Assembly (NCBI GenBank): GCA_029946105.1
Contig: JAQSDW010000002.1
Span: 1-64,000, forward strand
Length of the DNA: 64,000 nt
Origin: Reyranella sp.
GTDB lineage: Bacteria > Pseudomonadota > Alphaproteobacteria > Reyranellales > Reyranellaceae
Reading direction: 5' to 3'
Shown here: piece by piece, positions 49,800 through 57,855 of the stretch
Position numbering within the stretch: position 1 is the first letter of the stretch
Layout of the letters: each line of letters starts with the position of its first letter
Notes under the pieces: generated by a model
Seen by the model: the letters and a program-made list of their open reading frames with translations, nothing else
Database searches by the model: none
Told to the model about the DNA's origin: nothing
Program-made: the position numbers and the translations under genes

Positions 49800-50399
49800 T
49801 CAAATGAGAGCGATATTGAAGTCCGTGAGTATAGCACCCAGTTCGGGGCGGGCTGCGAGCCTTGGTGCGGCTCGCGCTACGAGCTTGCCAACCGCCCGAT
49901 CATAGAGAGCGATATTGCGCTCTTCGTTTAGCCTTGAACTATAAAGTACACCGTCTGGCTTGGTGGAGTGTTCGTAGAACGCCTTTGACCATATCTGCGC
50001 CAACGTTTGGTCCGAAGCTCCTGTCACATCGGTGGGAACGCGTAGAAGCAGATGCCCGTCACCTGTTAAGTCGACCAGGTTCAGGATCTGTCCGAGCTCG
50101 ATGTCAGCACAAAGGTATGAGTCTAATTCTGACTGCGAGAGGGGAAACGGATTGATTGTAGCTACGGCGCGATCACGCAAGACAACCTCCGCGAAGGCTA
50201 CTTTGGCGGACGAGCCCAGATAGACGAGGCCAAATTGCGTTCCCGTAGGATCGCTAAATCGACTTTTCGACCGTCCAAAACCTAACGGATCCGGATGTAC
50301 TGACTTGTAGATTCGTTGCCATAGAGAGCTGGCGGGCTCGGCTGCTAAGGGAAGAGGTTGTCGCGCGAAATCTGCTGGAGGAAGCGCACCGCCACTCAT
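49800..50399 (-). CDS. RES domain protein, probable TA toxin
   Basis: IYKSVHPDPLGFGRSKSRFSDPTGTQFGLVYLGSSAKVAFAEVVLRD. Confidence 0.87.
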   Translation of the reverse strand: MSGGALPPADFARQPLPLAAEPASSLWQRIYKSVHPDPLGFGRSKSRFSDPTGTQFGLVYLGSSAKVAFAEVVLRDRAVATINPFPLSQSELDSYLCADIELGQILNLVDLTGDGHLLLRVPTDVTGASDQTLAQIWSKAFYEHSTKPDGVLYSSRLNEERNIALYDRAVGKLVARAAPRLAARPELGAILTDFNIALI

Positions 50400-50401
50400 G
50401 G

Positions 50402-51139
50402 TTAGGCGAACACGCCGTTCTTCAGATTGCGGGCAGCGTTCTCTACCTCCTCTATGTGTCCTGCCTTCATCTCTTCTAAAGCTGTCTTTCCTGCCAACTC
50501 GTTATGGGGCTGACGAAGGAAGCGAAAAACTGTCCACGGGTCGTTATCAAGGATTGAAAAGATGGCCTTTAACCCAGGCAGCGGCTGACCATTGTCGGTG
50601 ATCTGCCACTTGGGAAAGCGAACGCCGCGAGTAGCGCCTTCAAGTCCTAGAAGGTCGCCAGTCTTTCGTCGCTGGTTTACAGTCTCTGGGGACATACCAA
50701 TCAGGGACGCAAATTCTCTGCCGGGGAGCATCTCTGGGTCCCGCATGAGGCTAGCAACGTATTGCTCACCCCGTTCCTTCGCAGCAGCTAGGGCATCGTT
50801 GGGCACAACGCGGCTTGACGGTAGTGAAGTGATTTTCGGCTCAGCCTTGTTGGGCGCAATCTCAATCTTAAGGTCGATCGACTCACCCAGACGTTCCGCG
50901 CGCAGAGCCGCTTCGGCGATGCGGTCAAGAACTTTGCGCACCAATTTAGGGCGCCCCTCTAACGTCTTCATCGAAGACTTCTTCACTATCAGGCCGGAAA
51001 TCACCACCCGATTCTTTATCTTACCGGAAGTGAAATTCGCCTTGGCCTTGGTGGGCGCGAAGTCTTTCACGACAAGATACCCAAGCGCAGTGGGCTTCTT
51101 CGACGGGGTACTTCCTTTGCCGTGTTTTGCAGTGGACAT
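50402..51139 (-). CDS. probable cognate antitoxin with HTH and MbcA/ParS/Xre-like C-terminus
   Basis: GREFASLIGMSPETVNQRRKTGDLLGL HTH; ILDNDPWTVFRFLRQPHNELAGKTALEEMKAGHIEEV; 2 nt from the RES gene. Confidence 0.72.
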   Translation of the reverse strand: MSTAKHGKGSTPSKKPTALGYLVVKDFAPTKAKANFTSGKIKNRVVISGLIVKKSSMKTLEGRPKLVRKVLDRIAEAALRAERLGESIDLKIEIAPNKAEPKITSLPSSRVVPNDALAAAKERGEQYVASLMRDPEMLPGREFASLIGMSPETVNQRRKTGDLLGLEGATRGVRFPKWQITDNGQPLPGLKAIFSILDNDPWTVFRFLRQPHNELAGKTALEEMKAGHIEEVENAARNLKNGVFA

Positions 51140-51184
51140 CTGTCAATTCCCTCTTTCCTCCACAAAGTGGGGTCTGGATGACAT

Positions 51185-51220
51185 CTTGTCAAGTTCGTCC
51201 GATTTGTCCATTTCGTCCAA
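51185..51220. promoter_or_regulatory. 9-bp iteron array upstream of antitoxin
   Basis: TTCGTCCGA/TTTGTCCAT/TTCGTCCAA at exact 9-bp period (minus: GGACGAAAT GGACAAATC GGACGAACT). Confidence 0.7.
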
Positions 51221-51432
51221 ATTAGGGCATGTATGCGTTTTCAAAGCATCTGCACTCCTATTCACCAACGAACCCTTCTCTCAAATTCCTGCTCGTGCCA
51301 ACCAGTCGTAACGCGCTCGGCTGAGGTACGCACGCTTCACGCGCTCGTTTTCCGGATTGAAGTTCACAGCCATTTGGTCGGTCCTCTAGAGTCACAATCT
51401 ACGGAGAGGCAGCCCCCCTCTCCTATGCGCCG

Positions 51433-51666
51433 CTAGCTCTGCGCCACCGTCACCGCGATTCCCGGAAAAACGACAGGGAGAGCAGCGATACGGACGCGCC
51501 GATACATGAGCTTTTCGCAGGTCGGACATATCGCCCGCAGATTGCCGGTCACGGTCGTAAGGTCGACCAGTTCGGCCATGTCACCCGCCGGCCGCTTGGG
51601 CTCACGACACTTCAGACAATAGATGGTTGCGGGCGGGCATTGACGCTTAGCCGACGACGCTCGCAA
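51433..51666 (-). CDS. small zinc-ribbon-like protein
   Basis: YCLKCREPKRPAGDMAELVDLTTVTGNLRAICPTCEKLMYRRV, two CxxC. Confidence 0.65.
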   Translation of the reverse strand: MRASSAKRQCPPATIYCLKCREPKRPAGDMAELVDLTTVTGNLRAICPTCEKLMYRRVRIAALPVVFPGIAVTVAQS

Positions 51667-52154
51667 CTTTATCGGTTCGCGGCGTCGAAGCAGACCTTCT
51701 GGGTGGCTACTTCGATGGAGGCCCAGTCAAACCGAAGCCACTCTCAACTTCAGGGTTAGGCCGAAAACACTCGGTTTCGACATGATTGACTGGATGGGCC
51801 GGTAGCGAGCGCGGTGACGCGGTAGTGAGGACTCATCAATGTCTCAGGCGTATCCGGCCTTCAGTGCATACCCCTGCTGGGGACTCAGGCGAGATTGCGT
51901 TCAATCCTTCATACCAAGCTTGGAGGTCGATACTCTGACCATCGCCGAGAAGCTTTCGGGGCGGCGTTTCGATCAGGTCTGCCCGACCCATGCGCGTCAG
52001 GGCCAGAGCCGCGGCCCGCCCATCCCAGGAGTCATGCTGGCGCTCAGCGCGCTGCAGGACCGCGAGACCGGCCGAAAGAGGGCCGGCTTCCGTCGAGAAG
52101 GCGACGCCGATCTCCCCCATGCGTTCGGCGCCGCGAACGGCTACAAGGTCGCCG

Positions 52155-53762
52155 ATGTTGCGCCTGTCCGAAATCAAACTGCCCCTCGACCATCCGCCCG
52201 AGGGCCTGCCCGCCGCGATCGCCGCGCGCCTCGGCGTGCCGCCGAGCGATCTCATCACCTGGTCGGTGTGGAAGCGGGCGCATGACGCGCGCAAGAAGTC
52301 GGCGATCCTGAAGGTCTATATCCTCGACGTCGAGGTGACGGGTGAGGCCGCCGTGCTGACCAGGTTCGCGAACGACCCGCATGTGAAGCCTACGCCAGAC
52401 GTCGCCTATCGTCCCGTCGCCGTCGCGCCCAAGACCCAGCGCCTGAGGCCGGTGGTGATCGGGGCCGGGCCGTGCGGCCTGTTTGCCGGGCTGATCCTGG
52501 CCGAGATGGGCTTCAAGCCGATCATCCTCGACCGCGGCAAGGTGGTGCGGGAGCGGACCAAGGACACCTGGGAGCTCTGGCGCAAGGGCCAGCTGAACCC
52601 GGAATCCAACGTGCAATTCGGCGAGGGTGGCGCGGGGACCTTCTCGGACGGCAAGCTCTACAGCCAGATCAAGGATCCGCGCTTCCTGGCGCGCAAGGTG
52701 CTGACCGAGTTCGTCACAGCCGGGGCGCCGCAGGAAATCCTGACCGAGGCCCACCCGCACATTGGCACCTTCCGTCTGGTGACGATGGTCGAGGCCATGC
52801 GCGAAAAGATCGAGGCGCTGGGCGGTGAGTACCGCTTCGAGCACCGGGTCACCGACATTGAGCTCGACAAGGGCGCCATCCGGGGCGTGCGCCTGCACAC
52901 CGGCGAGACGCTGGAGGCCGACCATGTGGTCTTCGCCATCGGCCATTCGTCGCGCGACACCTTCCAGACCCTCTACGACCGGGGCGTCCATATCGAGGCC
53001 AAGCCGTTCTCGATCGGCTTCCGTATCGAGCACCCACAGACGTGGATAGACCGGGCGCTGTTTGGCCCCTGTGCCGGGCACCCCGACCTGGGGGCTGCGG
53101 CCTATTCACTCTCGCACCACTGCAGCAACGGCCGCACGGTCTACAGTTTCTGTATGTGCCCCGGCGGCACGGTGGTGGCGGCGACCAGCGAGCCCGGCCT
53201 CGTGGTGACCAACGGCATGAGCCAGTATTCGCGCAACGAGCGTAACGCCAACTCCGGCTTTGTGGTCGGCATCTCGCCCCAGGACTATGGCAGCGACCAC
53301 CCGCTGGCGGGCCTCGCGCTGCAACGCGAGTTGGAGAGCCGAGCCTATGTGGCCGGCGGCGGTGACTATTTCGCGCCCGGCCAACTGGTCGGTGACTTCC
53401 TGGCGGGCCGCCCCTCGACCGAACTGGGAGAGGTCGTTCCCAGCTACAAGCCAGGTGTGCGCCCGACCGATCTGGCGTCGCTGATGCCGGACTATGTGAT
53501 CGCCGCCATGCGTGAGGCCTTGCCCGTCTTCGGCCGCAAGATCGCCCGCTACGACGACGCCCAGGCTGTCCTGACAGGTGTCGAGACCCGCAGTTCGTCC
53601 CCGATCCGCATGACCCGCGGCCCCGACTTCCAGAGCCTGAACGTGCGCGGCCTGTTCCCGGCCGGCGAAGGCGCCGGCTATGCGGGCGGCATCCTCTCGG
53701 CCGCCGTCGACGGCATCAAGGTGGCCGAGGCGGTGGCGAGGTCGATGGTGGGCGAGGCGTAA
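52155..53762 (+). CDS. NAD(P)/FAD-dependent oxidoreductase (uncharacterised FAD-dependent dehydrogenase family)
   Basis: VVIGAGPCGLFAGLILAEMGFKPIILDRG; NVQFGEGGAGTFSDGKLYSQIKD; LFPAGEGAGYAGGILSAAVDG. Confidence 0.9.
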   Translation: MLRLSEIKLPLDHPPEGLPAAIAARLGVPPSDLITWSVWKRAHDARKKSAILKVYILDVEVTGEAAVLTRFANDPHVKPTPDVAYRPVAVAPKTQRLRPVVIGAGPCGLFAGLILAEMGFKPIILDRGKVVRERTKDTWELWRKGQLNPESNVQFGEGGAGTFSDGKLYSQIKDPRFLARKVLTEFVTAGAPQEILTEAHPHIGTFRLVTMVEAMREKIEALGGEYRFEHRVTDIELDKGAIRGVRLHTGETLEADHVVFAIGHSSRDTFQTLYDRGVHIEAKPFSIGFRIEHPQTWIDRALFGPCAGHPDLGAAAYSLSHHCSNGRTVYSFCMCPGGTVVAATSEPGLVVTNGMSQYSRNERNANSGFVVGISPQDYGSDHPLAGLALQRELESRAYVAGGGDYFAPGQLVGDFLAGRPSTELGEVVPSYKPGVRPTDLASLMPDYVIAAMREALPVFGRKIARYDDAQAVLTGVETRSSSPIRMTRGPDFQSLNVRGLFPAGEGAGYAGGILSAAVDGIKVAEAVARSMVGEA

Positions 53763-53841
53763 GAGAATTTAACCCCGCGCTAAAGCCGACATTCGGCGTG
53801 GAATGGCGTTGCATGGCTGCTGCGTCGCGGTCTGTCGAAGG

Positions 53842-53890
53842 CGCGCCCGGAAGGAGTCGAACCTCCAGCCTTCTGATTCGTAGTCAGAAG
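53842..53890 (-). pseudogene. tRNA-Arg(ACG) 3' half, probable attachment-site remnant
   Basis: CTTCTGACTACGAATCAGAAGGCTGGAGGTTCGACTCCTTCCGGGCGCG: anticodon arm, T-arm and 3' acceptor strand; no D-arm or 5' acceptor strand upstream. Confidence 0.85.
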
Positions 53891-53955
53891 ACTGTCGGGG
53901 ACTTTGTCAGGGACTCTGCCGCAAACATGGGGCCAACCCAGGCTGCGGCGCGGAC

Positions 53956-54231
53956 CTAGAGGCGAACGAGCACGGACAGCTGCTCGCGAGTCCCGACGCT
54001 CAAGGCTTCAAAGGGCTCCTCTCGACCGTCTCGGGCAACGCCGGTGATTTCCAGTGTCTCTTCATCAAGCGTTATGCGCGCTTCCGGCATCAAAAGGCGA
54101 AGGAACGGATTCACGCGTTCGATGACCGGTCCAAGGAACGCCTCCTTGGCATCGCGTTCGGCACTGGCGAGCGATTGACGTATCCATAGCGCTCTGCGAG
54201 CGCACCGGAGAAGTCGTCCGCCCGACATCAA
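53956..54231 (-). pseudogene. C-terminal fragment of SMC/AAA-type ATPase, truncated
   Basis: PEARITLDEETLEITGVARDGREEPFEALSVGTREQLSVLVRL* ends where an ATPase signature would normally continue. Confidence 0.65.
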
Positions 54232-54453
54232 GATTGGCTAGGGGGAACGTTAGAGTGTGGGGCGTCATCACCCGTTCGATCCGCATGCTGTGAGCGCCCC
54301 ATACCAAGGTATAGGCGGGCTACACGTAGTGCCGGACCGCACCATATCCCTGCAGCATGGCCACGAAATGGGGAAGGGGCGAAACTCCATCGCATCGAAG
54401 CCGCGCCAGTGCGATCTGCATCCCCTGGGGCTCCAGCAGTTAGAGGCATCATC

Positions 54454-54804
54454 ATGACGACCTATCTCATTAACCACCTGCGCATTCCCGCCGACATGCC
54501 CAACGCAGCGGGCCTGGACTACCTGGAGCAGGTCGAGGCGACTGTGGAATCCTATGGCGGCAAGTGGCTCGCCCAAGGGCCGGGCGATGTCATCGAGGGC
54601 GCGTGGCCCGGTTCGGTGGTGCACATGGAGTTCCCTGATCGTGCCGCGGCGACGGCGTGGTACGACTCTGCCGCCTATCGGGCTATCCGGCCGCTCCGGA
54701 CCCGCAACGCCATCTCCGACATCATCCTGATCGACCACCTCCCCGATGGCTTCACCATCAAGGCGTTCGCCGCCAGCATCCGCGACGCGATCGGCAAGGG
54801 CTGA
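54454..54804 (+). CDS. DUF1330 domain protein
   Basis: YLEQVEATVESYGGKWLAQG...VHMEFPDRAAATAWYDSAAYRAIRPLR. Confidence 0.9.
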   Translation: MTTYLINHLRIPADMPNAAGLDYLEQVEATVESYGGKWLAQGPGDVIEGAWPGSVVHMEFPDRAAATAWYDSAAYRAIRPLRTRNAISDIILIDHLPDGFTIKAFAASIRDAIGKG

Positions 54805-54814
54805 GGTGGGGGTG

Positions 54815-55049
54815 GCGGGGCTCTACGCGCTGGTCGATGCAACAACTTCTATGCCTCGTGCGAGCGCGTGTTCCAGCCGGCGCTGCGCGGGCGGCCCGTC
54901 GTCGTGCTCTCCAACAGCGACGCTGCGTTATCGCCCGGTCCAATGAGCCCAAGGCAGTAGGCATTGAGATGGGCGCGCCCTGGCACCTCCACAGGAAGCG
55001 CTTTGACGAACAGGGCGTCGTCGTTCGCTCAAGCAATTACACGCTCTCG
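54815..55049 (+). pseudogene. umuC (DNA polymerase V catalytic subunit) N-terminal relic
   Basis: LYALVDa-NNFYASCERVFQPALRGRPVVVLSNSD-CVIARSNEPKAVGIEMGAPWHLHRKRFDEQGVVVRSSNYTL across frames; two 1-nt deletions inferred. Confidence 0.85.
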
Positions 55050-55107
55050 CGTCGAATGGGGCGATGCGCCGCCGACGATGTCTGGGGCGGACGATCTACC
55101 TCTCTCG

Positions 55108-55283
55108 GAAAATTCCCTGCTCCGACAAGTAATTTCCCTGTTCAGGCACGAAATGTTCCCTGTTCTGATCGCCGCTGTTGCAGAGCAACAATGCAGGGAT
55201 GCCGGTAGCACCGATCTTTTCACGCAGTCGCCGCCAAAAAGCTCGTCAGAATTCCCAGTAAATTTCCCTGTTAGCAGGGAATT
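55108..55283. repeat. TTCCCTG repeat cluster with terminal inverted pair
   Basis: TTCCCTG at 55113, 55134, 55156, 55264; TTCCCAG at 55252; inverted CAGGGAA at 55275. Confidence 0.8.
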
Positions 55284-55309
55284 ACCGTGGAGAAAGGTTC
55301 GTGGTGGAC

Positions 55310-55420
55310 TGCGCCCACCGCCAGGGAGGCTGGCAACTTTTTCTCCGAGGGCCTCCGCGTCGCGAAGAACGCCCACTTCGCGGGGTTTCTCGCGCGCAAA
55401 ACAGCCATCATGCAGCGCAC
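55310..55420 (+). repeat. degenerate copy of the tRNA-Ser 3' flank
   Basis: gap-free alignment to 46988-47095 starting at CCGCCAG, about two-thirds identical. Confidence 0.7.
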
Positions 55421-55430
55421 AGTTCGGCGC

Positions 55431-56054
55431 TCAACACACCGCCGCAACGCCCAGGACAGGAATGCCGGAAGCGCCCGCCCTCCTCTCGCTGAGCAACCGC
55501 CGCGCTTCGCTCAGCCGATTGGCACCGAGATAGGCCCTCAACAGGGTGAACTCGATCAGGTCGTGTTGCGCGCGGCTGCCGCCAACGCGTTCGTTTTCCC
55601 CCGCGAGCGGTGCGAGCGTCTTGATCGTACCGGAATAGTCCCCTTGTTCGAACGGCGCGAATCCGTCCTTCAGTGCGGGAAGGTAAGAGCCGAGCGTCGT
55701 CAGGGTGTCGATCATGCCTTTCTGGACCCACCGATTGACCACAATGGTTTGGGCCGAGGTGCAGGACAGCCTATAGCCGTCCGGTTTGGCGTTGGCGACG
55801 GCGCGCAGGCCGAGGCTGCCGTTGGCGCCGCCCTTATTGTCCACGATGATTTGTGGGCCAAGGATCGGCGACATCAGGTGCGCCAGTTCGCGAGCGCTGA
55901 TGTCGTTACTGTCGCCCGGAGCATAGCCGACGACAAAGGTGACGGGGCTGGTCGGCCAAGCGGCTTGTGCGCGCAGCGATGACGGCAGTGCAACGGCTGC
56001 CGTGCCAAGTGCGACCACGCGTCGGCGTGTGAAGGCGGTCCCAATTGGCTCCAT
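55431..56054 (-). pseudogene. chimeric ORF: Bug/TctC solute-binding protein N-terminus fused to TPR-protein C-terminus
   Basis: WPTSPVTFVVGYAPGDSNDISARELAHLMSPILGPQIIVDNKGGANGSLG then LKDGFAPFEQGDYSGTIKTLAPLAGENERVGGSRAQHDLIEFTLLRAYLGANRLSEARRLL. Confidence 0.65.
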
Positions 56055-56134
56055 GCTCTAAACGCTAGCACTTCGATCCGCAGCGGTCCGTTCTTATGTC
56101 CGCTCCCTGGCTTATGTCCGCTCCCGGCCCGGCC

Positions 56135-56770
56135 TCACCAGCGCAGCAGCCGACGTCCCGCAAGGGCACCGAGAGCGATCATGGGCAACGTCGCCAGCAC
56201 GTACCAAGTCATGACGAACAGTGGCGAGTCGTCGAAGCAGTGAAAGGCGTACAGCGCCGCGCCCAACGCCGCCGCCAGAAACCCCGCCGCGGCGCCGGCC
56301 AGGAGGGGCGAGGCGGGAGCGGTCGACCGCAATGCTGCCAACACGGCCACAAGCGGCGCCAATGCCAGCATGGGGATGGCCGACAGGCAGATCAGTGAAT
56401 TGCTGCCGACGAGCCGGCTGCGCCAGGCTTCCACCGGAACCGCCGCCAGTTCGATCGCGACGGCCGCAGTAGCGAGCCCCAGCAGCGGCAACAGCCACCA
56501 GCCGGCATGCCGCGGCGGCACCGGCCGGCTGAGCGCCCGGCAGAGGCCGAAGGCCGAGACGAGGGCCAGCAGTACCAGGACGAGCTTGAGGTCGAAGCGC
56601 CAGGTCGCGAGCGCCGCGGCGAAATCCTTGCGAATACTCAGTTCGACGAAAAATACGACGAGCGACACGGCGCCGCCCGCCGCCAAGGCGAGCGGCAGTC
56701 CCCGCGCAAAGCCCCTGCCCGGGACGGCACGATCGGCGACCAGCGCCGCCACCAGTTCGTCGGTCTTCAT
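56135..56770 (-). CDS. NrsF-like anti-sigma factor (DUF1109)
   Basis: six-TM protein beginning MKTDELVAALVADRA; FHCFDDSPLFVMTWY; adjacent to ECF sigma factor. Confidence 0.87.
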   Translation of the reverse strand: MKTDELVAALVADRAVPGRGFARGLPLALAAGGAVSLVVFFVELSIRKDFAAALATWRFDLKLVLVLLALVSAFGLCRALSRPVPPRHAGWWLLPLLGLATAAVAIELAAVPVEAWRSRLVGSNSLICLSAIPMLALAPLVAVLAALRSTAPASPLLAGAAAGFLAAALGAALYAFHCFDDSPLFVMTWYVLATLPMIALGALAGRRLLRW

Positions 56771-57315
56771 GGGCGCTCCTTGCGGTAGGCGACGGCCAAC
56801 GCCCTGAGCGCGCGATGCAGCGTGACACGCACGGCGCCCTCGGTCATGCTCAGCGTCGAGCCGACATCGCGTGCGCTATGGCCCTCGATCGAGATCGCCT
56901 CGACGATGCGGCGTTGACGCTCGGACAGGCCCGACAGTATCTGCCTTGTGTCCGCCGCCGTACCCGCTTCGCCGGCCTCCGGCGCCGCCAAGGTGCCGGC
57001 ATGGTCGTCGATATCGAGGTGGTCGTGGAACCCACGCCGGCGCAAATGGTCGACCAGCTTGTGACGCGCGATGGCGTGCAGCCACGGCTCGAGGGGCTGC
57101 GCCTCGTCCCAGGTGTCACGCTTCAGATGCATGGCCAGCAACGTTTCCTGCACGATGTCCTCACTGTCCCCGATGCCGCGTCCCGCCCGCGCCAGGCCCC
57201 GCCGCGCGACGCCTCGCAACCAGATCGCGACACGCCCGAGCAACTGGCGATACGCCTCGTCGTCGCCGTTCCTGGCCGCGCGCATCAGCACGGAGAGATC
57301 GTCGGAATTGGACAA
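56767..57315 (-). CDS. ECF sigma factor, SigF-like
   Basis: IGDSEDIVQETLLAMHLKRDTWDEAQPLEPWLHAIARHKLVDHLRR; sigma4 region GHSARDVGSTLSMTEGAVRVTLHRALRAL. Confidence 0.92.
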   Translation of the reverse strand: MSNSDDLSVLMRAARNGDDEAYRQLLGRVAIWLRGVARRGLARAGRGIGDSEDIVQETLLAMHLKRDTWDEAQPLEPWLHAIARHKLVDHLRRRGFHDHLDIDDHAGTLAAPEAGEAGTAADTRQILSGLSERQRRIVEAISIEGHSARDVGSTLSMTEGAVRVTLHRALRALAVAYRKERP

Positions 57316-57336
57316 GGCGTATGGTCTCTTTGTTCA

Positions 57337-57362
57337 TTCGCTGTGACGAGGCGAAACATTAC
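57337..57362 (-). promoter_or_regulatory. sigma-F-like promoter for sigF-nrsF
   Basis: GTAATG-N16-CGAA on minus strand. Confidence 0.65.
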
Positions 57363-57427
57363 AGGCCGATTGCCGATGCACCTAGGGAGTGTCGGCGGGA
57401 GCCCTGCGAAAAATAATTCTTTTCCGC

Positions 57428-57453
57428 GTAACGTCCCGGGCGGGCCTCGCGAA
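57428..57453 (+). promoter_or_regulatory. sigma-F-like promoter for bufferin-like gene
   Basis: GTAACG-N16-CGAA on plus strand. Confidence 0.7.
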
Positions 57454-57498
57454 AGACCTGATACGGGCCTGATGCCCGCACCGTCCAGGAGGATCACC

Positions 57499-57735
57499 AT
57501 GAACAAGCAAGCCATCATCGCTACCGCCGCCTCGCTCTTCGCCGCGGCCACGTTCGCCACTGCCGCGCATGCACAGTCGGTGCATTGCGGCGGTACCAAC
57601 GCCTGCAAGGGCCAGAGCGCTTGCAAGGGCGCCAACAACGCGTGCAAGGGCCAGAATGCCTGCAAGGGCCAAGGCTTCACGCCGGCCAAGGACGCGGCCG
57701 ATTGCACCACCAAGGGCGGCAAGATCGTACCCTGA
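57499..57735 (+). CDS. bufferin-type (BufA2-like) Cys-rich periplasmic peptide precursor
   Basis: 78 aa: signal peptide then HCGGTNACKGQSACKGANNACKGQNACKGQGFTPAKDAADCTTKGGKIVP; AGGAGG SD. Confidence 0.82.
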   Translation: MNKQAIIATAASLFAAATFATAAHAQSVHCGGTNACKGQSACKGANNACKGQNACKGQGFTPAKDAADCTTKGGKIVP

Positions 57736-57855
57736 TCGAGGTCTGAAGGCGGCCGAGGCCAGCGATAGGCCTCGTCCTCGCGCCGTCGAGCCCCTCAAAC
57801 CGCCCCCAATGCGGCCGGGTCTTCGACGGCGCTCTTTCAGTTGCCGGGAGCCGTC

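Noticed and set aside
51836-52294. 152-aa minus-strand ORF overlapping the FAD oxidoreductase start
   Set aside because: Possible gene relic but no recognisable family; partly antisense to the oxidoreductase; not enough support.
54299-54314. Short palindrome CCATACCAAGGTATAGG upstream of the DUF1330 gene
   Set aside because: Only 5-bp arms; likely chance.
49800-55400. Complete prophage or intact integrative element
   Set aside because: No integrase, terminase, capsid or conjugation genes seen; only remnants and small cargo genes.
57285-57722. 145-aa minus-strand ORF with LQAFWPLHALLAPLQALWPLQAL repeats
   Set aside because: Antisense reading of the ACKGQ repeats of the bufferin-like gene; repeat is explained by the plus-strand peptide.
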